64,000 nucleotides of DNA from contig NZ_RMBX01000001.1 in NCBI RefSeq assembly GCF_003807585.1, forward strand, positions 310,001 to 374,000. Reading direction: 5' to 3'. The notes under the pieces are model-generated. The model did no database searches, was not told the origin of the DNA, and was given only the letters and a program-made list of their open reading frames with translations. Positions 52,166-60,439 of the stretch are shown here, piece after piece (position 1 is the stretch's first letter; the number at the start of each line of letters is the position of its first letter). Source of the stretch: Chitinophaga barathri (lineage in GTDB: Bacteria; Bacteroidota; Bacteroidia; Chitinophagales; Chitinophagaceae). A program made the translations under genes and the position numbers.

Positions 52166-52785
52166 AAATAGAACTTAAAAGCATCCATCATAGTGAGACG
52201 CTGAGCGAGGAAACCAACGCCTTCACGGCAAAGGTTTATATCGATGGGAAATTCGCTGCCTATGCACGAAATGACGGGCGCGGCGAAGAAACCAATATCC
52301 AGCCTAAAGATCACATGGACTGGGATCTGATCAAACAAGCCGAACAATACTGTAAAACGCTACCTCCGGGTACTTATGAATTTGGCGGTGAACAGCACGC
52401 TTACAGCATGACCTTGGAATCTGTTGTTGACGATCTGCTGGAGCAGCATCTCAGTAAAAAGCATCAGCAAAAATTTGACAGGAAACTTGCCAAAGCTATG
52501 GAAAGCGGGATTGTATTCGGTACACTGGAGGCAAATAGCCTTTCTGTCATTGGGTTTAAGATGCCTATCGCTACCCTACTCACTTACCCGCATGGTTCAG
52601 ATACCATTAAACAGGCCATTGAACGCAATATTACCGGGCAGTTCAAGGAAGGCGAAAAAATACTCAATACGAATATTCCCGAGAAGATCCTGCGCGAAGC
52701 CGGCCTTATGGAGAACCAGTACACGCACCTCAAGGCACCGGTTCTCCGGCAGGCAAAAGAAAGAGGAAGAAAAAGGAAGCTCTGA
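52162..52785 (+). CDS. Hypothetical island protein
   Basis: 207 residues from MKIELKSIHHSETLSEETNAF; an earlier ATG at 52120 lies inside the old methyltransferase. The first 60 residues (FTAKVYIDGKFAAYARNDGRGEETNIQP) recur in the broken gene that follows (FIAHLYINGEKAGLVWNRGRG), so the two are a tandem family. The middle has DDLLEQHLSKKHQQKFDRKLAKAMESGIVFG and the C-terminus is strongly basic (RQAKERGRKRKL). I do not know the family. It was originally coupled to the methyltransferase by the ATGA overlap. Confidence 0.65.
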   Translation: MKIELKSIHHSETLSEETNAFTAKVYIDGKFAAYARNDGRGEETNIQPKDHMDWDLIKQAEQYCKTLPPGTYEFGGEQHAYSMTLESVVDDLLEQHLSKKHQQKFDRKLAKAMESGIVFGTLEANSLSVIGFKMPIATLLTYPHGSDTIKQAIERNITGQFKEGEKILNTNIPEKILREAGLMENQYTHLKAPVLRQAKERGRKRKL

Positions 52786-52788
52786 AGC

Positions 52789-52826
52789 GAGGATGAACAA
52801 TACAATAGAGGATGAACAATACAATA
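52789..52826. repeat. 19-base tandem duplication
   Basis: GAGGATGAACAATACAATA occurs twice with no gap, between the hypothetical gene and its broken paralogue. Confidence 0.85.
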
Positions 52827-52833
52827 CTTGTCA

Positions 52834-53157
52834 ATGAATATTGAGCTTAAAAACATCAACCACAGCCCAAAGACTGTAGAAGCTTTCATCGCTCATCTCT
52901 ATATTAACGGTGAAAAGGCCGGCCTGGTCTGGAACAGAGGAAGAGGGCTCCCAACTGCTTATCATCACTTGGGTAAGCTGTGAAGAATGCTTATCGCCGC
53001 TGCGGAGCTGGAGCACAAACTGAAGCAGCCGGAAAAATCCGTAGCTGCATGGCAAGTCCCCCAACCGCTGGCGCCTTTACTGGATGAGGTGGTACGGGAT
53101 ACAGCATCCGGGAAAAAAATATCTCATGCAATCACCATCCAGATCAAAACAGCATAA
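52834..53157 (+). pseudogene. Paralogue of the preceding gene, interrupted by an in-frame TGA
   Basis: The frame starts MNIELKNINHSPKTVEAFIA, runs 49 codons to HHLGKL, meets TGA at 52981-52983, and continues in the same frame as RMLIAAAELEHKLKQPEKSV... to TAA at 53155. Both parts look like coding sequence. The start matches the gene at 52162 (ELKxIxHS, YINGEKAG, RGRG). A CGA-to-TGA change would explain the break. Confidence 0.7.
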
Positions 53158-53194
53158 CAGGAAAAAAGGAAAACGCCTTTAAAAAAGCAACGGT

Positions 53195-54193
53195 ATGAAA
53201 AAGAAAGAATGGAACTATACCCTTCACATCATCTTTGACGGTAAATCATCCGAGCCGAACGGCATACGGATGTATTTCGATGATCTGCGGTGTGCATTTA
53301 ATACATTGTTTGAACAGAATCACGATCAGTTTATTCCGCAAGACGAATATTTACCGCCGGTTGATGGCAAAGGGAGGGAAGCATATATTATGTCCCGGGA
53401 TGGAGAAAAAGAACTGGTTGTTAGGGCAAGGCTGCACAGCATGATTAAGGACGACAGCTTACCGTCTACTCCTGCCATTTATTATCATTTTCCCAAAGGA
53501 CCTGCTGCCTTTCAGAAGCAGGTTAGGGTCAAACTGAATCAATTCAGAGATTATAATCCGGCTCTGCCCTTTTTCCCGGTTCATTACCTGGTCAACGAAA
53601 ATGGAATCAGGAAAAAGGAAAGCCTGGCCTTCCGGTTCCTGAAGAAACAGGCGAAAATAGAATCGCAGAACTTACTCTCCGTACTTGTCACAAATAAACA
53701 CTTCGGGAACAGTTTCACCGGAAACAGGAAGGTTTCTGAGCTGGAATACCAGGAACAATTCTATTACAAGGATATCCAGGAGGCAATGAAGCACATTTTG
53801 AGCCTGGATATGAACCGGCTGAACGAATATGTTGCCTGGGAAAACAATCTGTCGGGCTTCTACAACAATGTAAGCTTGTTGCAGGAAGAATACCGCATTG
53901 GAGAACTGTTTTCGATAACCAATGTCAATAGCGGTAAGCCCGGTATATTTTATACCAATCGGGCTTCCCGACATTATGAGGCGATTAATACCGCGTTGAG
54001 TGTACTGCCGAAAAGCAAAGATTTCTCGTCAACATTTCAGGTCGGTGCATACAATGATCTATTTACGAACGCCAGACCCCTTAAAGAACTGGAGCAGACC
54101 ATCTACCTCCAAAAGGCAGTACCAGAGCGCATTCAGCCAAGGAAATCAAATGCAGTACCGGTAAAACAGAAAGGGCGTTCCCCGCGAATGTGA
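53195..54193 (+). CDS. Hypothetical island protein next to the mobilisation genes
   Basis: 332 residues, soluble, no signal peptide or membrane helix. Recognisable only as a unit: MKKKEWNYTLHIIFDGKSSEPNGIRMYFDDL at the start, a central FYYKDIQEAMKHILSLDMNRLNEYVAWENNLSG and a basic tail (RKSNAVPVKQKGRSPRM). I know no family for it. It precedes the candidate oriT and mob genes in the same direction, so it may be an accessory of the mobilisable element. Confidence 0.6.
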   Translation: MKKKEWNYTLHIIFDGKSSEPNGIRMYFDDLRCAFNTLFEQNHDQFIPQDEYLPPVDGKGREAYIMSRDGEKELVVRARLHSMIKDDSLPSTPAIYYHFPKGPAAFQKQVRVKLNQFRDYNPALPFFPVHYLVNENGIRKKESLAFRFLKKQAKIESQNLLSVLVTNKHFGNSFTGNRKVSELEYQEQFYYKDIQEAMKHILSLDMNRLNEYVAWENNLSGFYNNVSLLQEEYRIGELFSITNVNSGKPGIFYTNRASRHYEAINTALSVLPKSKDFSSTFQVGAYNDLFTNARPLKELEQTIYLQKAVPERIQPRKSNAVPVKQKGRSPRM

Positions 54194-54297
54194 CTACCGG
54201 TAATATCAATAATGCGTGCCAATAGTATTAAAAAAATGACCGGCAAAAATAGAGGCCCGGGTATCTGAGGCAGCATGGCTCAAAACTGAACAGGACG

Positions 54298-54358
54298 GAA
54301 AACCCGTTTCCCCGGTTTTCGGCAAGATGTAGGAATGTTGACACATTCCCATCTTGCC
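54298..54358. other. Candidate origin of transfer (oriT)
   Basis: Two inverted repeats stand side by side. GAAAACC (54298-54304) pairs with GGTTTTC (54314-54320). GGCAAGA (54321-54327) pairs with TCTTGCC (54352-54358), and inside it GGAATGT pairs with ACATTCC across a TGAC loop. The structure lies about 75 bases before the MobC-like gene and the relaxase, where an oriT is expected. Confidence 0.55.
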
Positions 54359-54432
54359 CTGCCCACATGGACAGAGGGAAAGCCCTCCGGAGTCGGGCTT
54401 TCTGTTATCACACAAGACAAAAACCGTTGTAT

Positions 54433-54828
54433 ATGTGCGCGAGAAATGAGGAGAAGCTGACCCATAAAGTGTTTGCGCGGGTCAGCAAAACGAAATACGA
54501 CGAGCTGCAGCAAATATTGCTGCAGTCACGCTGCCGGACCCTGGGAGAACTGATCCGGGACATCCTTACCGATAAAAAAATCGTAACCGTTACCCACGAT
54601 GCCTCGCTGGATAAGGTGATGACAGAGCTTTCGGGAATCCGCAGTCAGCTTCAGGCTATCGGCAGAAATATCAACCAGGTCACCCGCCGACTCCACCAGG
54701 AAAGACTACCGGCAGCGCAGCGTGAATTGTTGCTGAGCCTGGCGGAACTCCAGCAACAAACAGAACAGAGCGTCTCCGGCCTATTTACTGCCGTAGCCAA
54801 ACTCTCTGAAAGATGGTTGCCCGAGTAG
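54433..54828 (+). CDS. MobC-like relaxosome accessory protein
   Basis: 131 residues from MCARNEEKLTHKVFARVSKTKYDEL; an ATG at 54367 would extend into the region beside the inverted repeats. The pattern is a ribbon-helix-helix-like start (KVFARVSKTKYDELQQILLQSRCRTLGELIRDIL) and a coiled region LSGIRSQLQAIGRNINQVTRRLHQ that matches the MobC signature (IGxNxNQ). It should bind oriT and help the relaxase nick. Its end overlaps the relaxase start by 16 bases. Confidence 0.82.
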   Translation: MCARNEEKLTHKVFARVSKTKYDELQQILLQSRCRTLGELIRDILTDKKIVTVTHDASLDKVMTELSGIRSQLQAIGRNINQVTRRLHQERLPAAQRELLLSLAELQQQTEQSVSGLFTAVAKLSERWLPE

Positions 54829-55937
54829 TTTGCGGCAAGAGCATCCGGGGTGTGCTCAATTACAACGAGAATAAGGTCCGCAGCGTTGAGGCACAGCTGC
54901 TGATGGCCGCAGGCTTCCCCCGTGATGCCACCGAGCTCTCTTTTAACAGTAAGCTGGCCAGGTTTGACATGCTGATCCGGCTTAATGCCGGCGTTAAAAC
55001 AAATACCCTACACATCACGCTGAACTTTTCCCGCAAGGAAACCCTGGATAATGAGCTGCTGTGTTCCATTGCAGCCGACTATATGGAGCGCATCGGTTTT
55101 GGCGGCCAGCCTTACCTTGTGTACCGGCATTATGATGCGGCACACCCCCATGTTCATATTGCCACCGTAAATGTTGACGCCGCTGGCAACCGTATCGAAA
55201 CCCATAATATCGGCCGCAATCAATCGGAGGTGGCTCGCAAAGCCATAGAAGAAGATTACGGGTTGATAAAGGCGGAGGATCAGAAAAATGAAACGGCATA
55301 TCACCTGCCGCCGGCCCGGCTTGACCGTGCCGCGGTTGGGAAACGCGCTACGAAATCAGAGCTGTCCCGCATTATCCTGGAGGTCACCGGTAGTTATCGC
55401 TTTACATCACTGCCCGAGCTCAATGCCGTACTCGGACAGTTCTGTGTATGGGCCAACCCCGGGCAGGAAGGAAGCCGACTGCGCGAAAAAAACGGGCTCC
55501 TGTATCAGTTACTGGACAGCCGCGGCGATCCCTCGGGTACACCGATAAAGGCCAGTGCTTTTTACAACACTCCCACGCTGAAAAACCTGCAAAAGCGATA
55601 CACTCAGAATGAAACCGAGCGAAAGCCCTATGGCCAGCGTTTGAAACATTTGCTGGATAGGGCGATGAGCAAGGCAGCAGACGGCCCCGCATTTACCGCT
55701 GCGCTCCGTTCCCAGGGCATTCGTATCCTGCTCCGGGAAAACATCCAGGGTCAGGTCTACGGGGTCACCTTTATTGACAACGCTACGCGCTCTGTATTCA
55801 ATGGTTCCGATCTGGGAAAACAGTATGGGGCCAAGGCTTTGATGGAGCGGCTGCTGGCGAAAGGCCTATGGCCATTACAGGAAGAGATCACTACCGGCAA
55901 ACGGGCCAGACCTCCAGACCTTATATCCCGCATCTGA
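54813..55937 (+). CDS. MobP/VirD2-type relaxase
   Basis: 374 residues. The N-terminus has GKSIRGVLNYNENKV with a tyrosine suited to nicking. The metal-binding histidine cluster is HPHVHIATV at His111, His113 and His115, the HUH motif of mobilisation relaxases, followed by NVDAAGNRIETHNIGRNQSE. The C-terminal half (RFTSLPELNAVLGQFCVWANPG, ALRSQGIRILLRENIQGQVYGVTFIDNATRSVFNGSDLG) is typical of Bacteroidota relaxases. It nicks oriT and pilots the strand. It works with the MobC-like protein upstream and the coupling protein downstream; no mating-pore genes are present, so the element would be mobilised by another conjugative system. Confidence 0.93.
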   Translation: MVARVVCGKSIRGVLNYNENKVRSVEAQLLMAAGFPRDATELSFNSKLARFDMLIRLNAGVKTNTLHITLNFSRKETLDNELLCSIAADYMERIGFGGQPYLVYRHYDAAHPHVHIATVNVDAAGNRIETHNIGRNQSEVARKAIEEDYGLIKAEDQKNETAYHLPPARLDRAAVGKRATKSELSRIILEVTGSYRFTSLPELNAVLGQFCVWANPGQEGSRLREKNGLLYQLLDSRGDPSGTPIKASAFYNTPTLKNLQKRYTQNETERKPYGQRLKHLLDRAMSKAADGPAFTAALRSQGIRILLRENIQGQVYGVTFIDNATRSVFNGSDLGKQYGAKALMERLLAKGLWPLQEEITTGKRARPPDLISRI

Positions 55938-56087
55938 GCGGCCGGTAATCGAAGCCCGCGTGGATACCCGTCTGGTACAAGAGGAAAGAAATGTATATGG
56001 AGGTGCGGACAGGCAGCTCAGGAAGAAAAGAGGTTTGCAGGCGGAGTAGCCCGTAAAACCTTGAGGTGAGGTTGAAAATCGTGAAGT

Positions 56088-58073
56088 ATGAATACGGGGG
56101 AGAATGCGGAAGCATTACGGAAGATTATAGATCTGATCCGTCAGGGAAGCATCTTTTTACTGGGCCTGCATTGTTATGTTTTTTGTTACCAGGCCTTTGA
56201 GCTTTGGGGGCTCACCCATAGCCTGGTCCGGCAGTTGCTGACTAACTTGGGCAATACCGGGCTGTTCCAGGAGTTTCATATCTCCAAAGCCATTGCCCTC
56301 GGCCTGCTGCTGGTATCGCTCATTGGCGCCAAGGGCAAAAAGAACGAGAAGCTGCGGCCGGGGACGGCCATCAGCCACCTGGTCTTTGGCCTGATCTTAT
56401 ACTGGGGTAGCAGCTGGCTGCTGGGGCTGGAGGCTTCGGCCCCCGTGCTCGCAGGGTTGTACATTACCGTCACCTCGTTAGGATTCCTGCTGACCCTCTT
56501 CGGTGGAACGCTGCTGACCCGCCTGCTGAAAAACCGGCTGGACCAGGACATCTTCAATCAACTGCAGGAAACTTTTCCGCAGGAGGAGCGACTGCTGGAG
56601 AACGAATACTCCGTTAACCTGCCGGCGCACTATAACCTGAAAGGGAAGATCCGCCGCTCCTGGATCAATATCATCAACCCCTTCCGGGCCCTGCTGGTTG
56701 CAGGCACACCCGGCGCCGGCAAGAGTTACTTCGTCATACGCCATGTGATCACCCAGCACATCCGCAAAGGGTTCACGATGTTCGTATACGATTTTAAGTT
56801 CGACGATCTCTCCATCATCGCCTACAATACTTTTCTAAAGTACCGTAAGCGTTATCCGGTTGAGCCGAAGTTCTACGTGATCAACTTCGACGACCTTTCC
56901 CTGAGCCATCGCTGCAACCCACTCTACCCGGACAGCATGACAGATATCACGGATGCGACGGAGAGCAGCAGGACCATCATGCTGGGGCTCAACCGCGAGT
57001 GGATACGTAAAACCGGGGATTTCTTCGTGGAGTCACCAATAAATTTTGTCACCGGTGTGATCTGGTATCTGCGCCGGTATAAGAATGGAAAATACTGTAC
57101 GCTGCCGCATGTGATTGAGCTGATGCAGACTCATTACGATCAGCTTTTCCCCGTGTTGCGCACAGAGCCCGAGATAGAAGTCCTCATCAACCCCTTCGTT
57201 ACCGCCTATGTGAATGGCGCCATGGAGCAGTTGGAGGGCCAGATCGCCAGTGCGAAGATCACGATGGCGCGCCTGGCATCCCCGCAGCTATATTACGTGT
57301 TTTCAGGTAATGATTTTACGCTCGATATCAACAACCCGCAGGAACCAAAAATCGTCTGCATGGGCAACAACCCGCAGAAGCTGCAGGTATACGGTGCCGT
57401 GCTTTCCTTGTATATCTCCAGGATGATCAAGCTGGTGAACCGGAAAAAACAGCAGAAGAGCAGCCTGGTTTTCGATGAGTTCCCTACCATATACTTTAAT
57501 GCCATCGATAGCCTCATCGCTACGGCGCGCAGCAATAAGGTCGCCACCTGCCTGGGCGTACAGGATTTTTCGCAGTTGAAAAAAGATTACGGGCGTGAGC
57601 AGGCCGATGTGATCGCCAACATTGTTGGAAATATCATTTCCGGGCAGGTGGTGGGCGATACGGCAAAGACGCTTTCCGAACGCTTCGGCAAGATCATGCA
57701 GCAGCGGGAAAGCCTTTCCATCAACGCAAACGACACCTCTATCAGCCGCTCGACCCAGCTGGAAACCGCTATTCCGCCTTCCAGGATATCGTCGCTTTCT
57801 TCCGGTGAGTTTGTCGGCGCTGTAGCGGATGATCCCACCAACAAGTTCGAGCTGAAAACATTTCATTGCGAAATACTCAACGATCATGATGCCCTTAAAG
57901 CGGAGGAAGCCGCTTATCTACCTATTCCAAAGATCCGGGACATCACCCCGGCTGAGATAGAAACCAATTACCTGCGCATTAAAGACGAGGTTGCCTCCAT
58001 AGTGGAAACCGAAATGGAGCGGATATATGATACGCCGGAGCTGGCGCATCTGCTCGTTGTCAGGGATGAATAA
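56088..58073 (+). CDS. Type IV coupling protein (TraG/VirD4-like ATPase)
   Basis: 661 residues. Three or four membrane helices lie in the first 170 residues (IFLLGLHCYVFCYQAF, AIALGLLLVSLIG, LVFGLILYWGSSWLL, VLAGLYITVTSLGFLLTLFGG). The Walker A motif GTPGAGKS is near 206-213, followed by FTMFVYDFKFDDLS. The Walker B-like stretch is SSLVFDEFPTIYF, and RSNKVATCLGVQDFSQLKKDYG is the conserved C-terminal ATPase region. It links the relaxosome to a mating channel. A second, broken copy of its central part lies at 58821. Confidence 0.93.
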   Translation: MNTGENAEALRKIIDLIRQGSIFLLGLHCYVFCYQAFELWGLTHSLVRQLLTNLGNTGLFQEFHISKAIALGLLLVSLIGAKGKKNEKLRPGTAISHLVFGLILYWGSSWLLGLEASAPVLAGLYITVTSLGFLLTLFGGTLLTRLLKNRLDQDIFNQLQETFPQEERLLENEYSVNLPAHYNLKGKIRRSWINIINPFRALLVAGTPGAGKSYFVIRHVITQHIRKGFTMFVYDFKFDDLSIIAYNTFLKYRKRYPVEPKFYVINFDDLSLSHRCNPLYPDSMTDITDATESSRTIMLGLNREWIRKTGDFFVESPINFVTGVIWYLRRYKNGKYCTLPHVIELMQTHYDQLFPVLRTEPEIEVLINPFVTAYVNGAMEQLEGQIASAKITMARLASPQLYYVFSGNDFTLDINNPQEPKIVCMGNNPQKLQVYGAVLSLYISRMIKLVNRKKQQKSSLVFDEFPTIYFNAIDSLIATARSNKVATCLGVQDFSQLKKDYGREQADVIANIVGNIISGQVVGDTAKTLSERFGKIMQQRESLSINANDTSISRSTQLETAIPPSRISSLSSGEFVGAVADDPTNKFELKTFHCEILNDHDALKAEEAAYLPIPKIRDITPAEIETNYLRIKDEVASIVETEMERIYDTPELAHLLVVRDE

Positions 58074-58099
58074 TATATAAAAATAAAAAACAAAAAAAA

Positions 58100-58645
58100 A
58101 TGGGAAGAGAAGTCAGAAAAGTAGCGAAGGGCTGGGAACATCCCAGGGACGAACGCGGAAGATATCACCCCATGTTCGCAGAGCCTTACATTGACGTGCT
58201 GCAAGAGTGGCAGCAAAATAACGCACTTTGGGAAAAAGGCATCCATCCTGATCAGCAACAATACCGCGGTGCCGCCGCCTGTAAAACCTATGCGGACTGG
58301 AACGGCCCAGCTCCGGATCCTTCCTATTATAACCAGCATAAATGGACGGAGAAGGAGGCCTGCTGTTTTCAGTATTACGAAACAGTAACGGAAGGAACCC
58401 CCTTGAGTCCTGTGTTTGATTCTCTAGCGGACCTAAGCGACTGGCTGATAAAAAATGAAGGATATACCAGGGCATACGCTGAGGAGTTCTGCCGGACCGG
58501 CTGGGCGCCAACCTTTATTGGCCAGGTTAGTGTAGACACGGAGAGCATTTTGAAAAAAGAAGAACAAATGCCACGAACCGTCCGACCGCCAAAGAAACGG
58601 AAAGGGAAAAAGCCGGGAATGCGAGCTTTTCCAGAACTGCAATAA
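58100..58645 (+). CDS. Hypothetical island protein
   Basis: 181 residues, rich in Trp, Tyr and charged residues: GWEHPRDERGRYHPMFAEPYIDVL, ACKTYADWNGPAPDPSYYNQHKWTEKEACCFQYYETVTEGTPLSPVF, then SLADLSDWLIKNEGYTRAYAEEFCRTGWAPTF and a lysine-rich tail. The DLxDWLI...SxxxAxxFCxxGWAPTF pattern occurs in accessory proteins of phages and conjugative elements, but no function is known to me. It follows the coupling protein by 26 bases. Confidence 0.65.
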   Translation: MGREVRKVAKGWEHPRDERGRYHPMFAEPYIDVLQEWQQNNALWEKGIHPDQQQYRGAAACKTYADWNGPAPDPSYYNQHKWTEKEACCFQYYETVTEGTPLSPVFDSLADLSDWLIKNEGYTRAYAEEFCRTGWAPTFIGQVSVDTESILKKEEQMPRTVRPPKKRKGKKPGMRAFPELQ

Positions 58646-58700
58646 CTGCACCCAGATATACAATAGAAAAAATGAATATCTTTAGGCAATATTCTTCTAC

Positions 58701-58880
58701 ATGACAAATATTGAAAATGCTATCAGGGAACTGGAAGCCGAGAACCAACTCCACGCAGCGTTTTCAAGAACAGGGATTTGTCCCCCGCAAAGCGCGAACA
58801 TATTAGCTATAGGTTACATTCCCGTAGGAGGAACGCCTGCTGGAAAACGAGTACTCCGTCAACCTGCCGGTAAGCTATAA
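58701..58880 (+). CDS. Doubtful 59-codon frame, probably the start of a truncated gene
   Basis: It begins MTNIENAIRELEAENQLHAA, which looks like ordinary protein for some 40 codons. It then runs out of frame into the coupling-protein fragment that starts at 58821 and stops. It is best read as a gene start cut off by the rearrangement. Confidence 0.25.
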   Translation: MTNIENAIRELEAENQLHAAFSRTGICPPQSANILAIGYIPVGGTPAGKRVLRQPAGKL

Positions 58881-59033
58881 TCTAAAAGGCAAGTTCCCGC
58901 GCTCCTGGATAAATGTTATCAAACCCTTCCGCGCCTTGCTGGTTGCCGGCATGCCAGTCGCCGGTAAGAGCTACTTCGTGATCCACCACATGATCACACG
59001 AAACAAGAAGTTGCAGCCTATGATTTTAGCTTC
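58821..59033 (+). pseudogene. Fragment of a second TraG/VirD4-like coupling-protein gene
   Basis: Without a start codon, this stretch translates as LLENEYSVNLPVSYNLKGKF, PRSWINVIKPFRALLVAGMP and VAGKSYFVIHHMIT. It is the counterpart of residues about 165-220 of the intact coupling protein at 56088 (LLENEYSVNLPAHYNLKGKI..., GTPGAGKSYFVIRHVIT). The DNA differs at many third positions, so it is a diverged copy from another element, not a recent duplication. It is cut off where the HTH gene begins. Confidence 0.82.
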
Positions 59034-59367
59034 CTTTTTTTGCAACGGGTAATTTTTCCTTGCCCCTCAGTTTCTTTTGTTTTTCAAGATCACTCAGAAA
59101 CATCTGTATGTCATCCTCAGTTACTTTATCGTAATACGCTGAAAACTCGGTGTAAGATATTCCTAGGCCCCGGGATAAAGCTACATTTATCGAAAGGGTA
59201 ACATCAAGCTTACCTGTGGAAATCTTTTGTATATGACCCGGCTCCAGCCCGGATTCTTTTGCAAGCTTGCGGAAACTTTTGAAGGGGCTATCTTTTAAGG
59301 CTTTATATAATCCGGCGGCATACCGGAGCTTGATAGCCGATTTTTCTTCTTTTTCGAGCGGTTTCAT
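59026..59367 (-). CDS. Small helix-turn-helix transcriptional regulator
   Basis: 113 residues. The helix-turn-helix lies at about 31-66: SFRKLAKESGLEPGHIQKISTGKLDVTLSINVALSRGLGISYTEF, an Xre-like pattern. The N- and C-termini are charged. A perfect 10-base inverted repeat stands 33 bases upstream of its start, so it may repress itself and a gene on the other side. Its 3' end overlaps the coupling-protein fragment by a few bases. Confidence 0.78.
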   Translation of the reverse strand: MKPLEKEEKSAIKLRYAAGLYKALKDSPFKSFRKLAKESGLEPGHIQKISTGKLDVTLSINVALSRGLGISYTEFSAYYDKVTEDDIQMFLSDLEKQKKLRGKEKLPVAKKGS

Positions 59368-59400
59368 AATTACTGGAAAAATGACGGAAAAATTGCAGTA

Positions 59401-59426
59401 TTTTGACGTATTTAATTACGTCAAAA
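59401..59426. promoter_or_regulatory. Palindromic operator candidate upstream of the HTH gene
   Basis: TTTTGACGTA (59401-59410) and TACGTCAAAA (59417-59426) form a perfect inverted repeat around TTTAAT. It lies just upstream of the minus-strand HTH gene, where autoregulation is common. Confidence 0.55.
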
Positions 59427-59593
59427 CGAAATATTCCCGTATTTTCGCGATGTCATCTGGTTTTTAGGCAAACCGGGGAACTTTATTAACTATTTTTGAG
59501 ATTCTTCAAAAAGGATTTGAAGGATTTCGCTATAAGTCTCGTCAGAAATACCGCGAATTTTTCTAAAGGTCGAGATGGTAGTGAAAGCCTGCT

Positions 59594-59691
59594 CTATATT
59601 TCAAATATAGGGTGGGCCTCTATCAGCTTACTGACCTCGGGTTCTTCGCGGTTCCTCTGACGGTAAGACGAGGCTCGCCCTATATTTTTTT
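59594..59691 (+). promoter_or_regulatory. Attenuator-like leader before the OmpR-like gene
   Basis: A long stem is possible between AAATATAGGGTGGGCCTC (59603-59620) and GAGGCTCGCCCTATATTT (59670-59687), with two mismatches and a following T run, like an intrinsic terminator. The left arm can instead pair with CTATATT at 59594-59600 (CTATATT-TCA-AATATAG), which would disrupt the long stem. It lies 48 bases before the start codon at 59739. Whether it is a switch, a plain terminator or a small RNA end is not known. Confidence 0.45.
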
Positions 59692-59738
59692 GCCAGCCTC
59701 CCTTACAGACTTCCATTATTTCACTAAAACGGAATACA

Positions 59739-60434
59739 ATGGAATCCTTAAAAGTAATTATCGTTCGGGACAACAAAGGGAACCCGCTTCTGGCAAAAAA
59801 GTTTTCCGTAGAAGAATTCATAAAAGGCTGCGTTTTTCAATATGAAAACTGGAAAATTTCCAGGCCGCAAGCCCTCAAGGCCCATCTAATAATCATCTGC
59901 CCCGAACTTGAGCTGTATCAAGCCAAACATGCGGTAAAAAAAATCCGTGAGAGAAGTGATGTTATCCCCATCATAGCCATCCGCCTGGAAAACTCAATTG
60001 TATATAAAGCGCCCCTTTTCGATGCCGGGCTCGACGATTATTTATGCATGCCTTTTGATGGTAGAGAACTGACGTATCGGGTGGATGCGCTTATCCGGCG
60101 CACCATACCATTGAATTCCGACATGCCGGAAACATTTCAAATAGCTGACTCCTTACTTGACTATAGTAGGTTGACGATAAGATTCAATGCTGACAAGGCA
60201 TTCAGGCTAACTCAAAGGCAAGCAGACCTCCTCTGCTTTTTCTGTAAACATCCTGATGTTTTACTTAAACGCGGTGAAATTCTTACTCATGTATGGGGAA
60301 AGGACGACTATTTCCTGGGCAGAAGCATGGATGTAATCATTACCGGCATCCGAAAAATCCTTTCCGCCAGCCCGGTGATCAGGCTGGAAACCATCCATGG
60401 GAAAGGCTTCATCTTTCATACAAATAAAAAATAA
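59739..60434 (+). CDS. OmpR-type regulator with a degenerate receiver domain
   Basis: 231 residues. The C-terminal winged helix is clear (about 130-228): FRLTQRQADLLCFFCKHPDVLLKRGEILTHVWGKDDYFLGRSMDVIITGIRKIL, then IRLETIHGKGFIF. The N-terminal 120 residues align with a receiver (VIIVRDNKGNP, AHLIIICPELELYQ, DAGLDDYLCMPFDGRELTYRVDALIRR). The acidic pair at the start, the phosphoacceptor Asp (expected where III-C-P stands) and the Lys of KPF are all missing. It therefore probably works without phosphorylation. No sensor kinase is nearby. It opens a short plus-strand series leading to the toxin-antitoxin pair. Confidence 0.85.
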   Translation: MESLKVIIVRDNKGNPLLAKKFSVEEFIKGCVFQYENWKISRPQALKAHLIIICPELELYQAKHAVKKIRERSDVIPIIAIRLENSIVYKAPLFDAGLDDYLCMPFDGRELTYRVDALIRRTIPLNSDMPETFQIADSLLDYSRLTIRFNADKAFRLTQRQADLLCFFCKHPDVLLKRGEILTHVWGKDDYFLGRSMDVIITGIRKILSASPVIRLETIHGKGFIFHTNKK

Positions 60435-60439
60435 ACATT

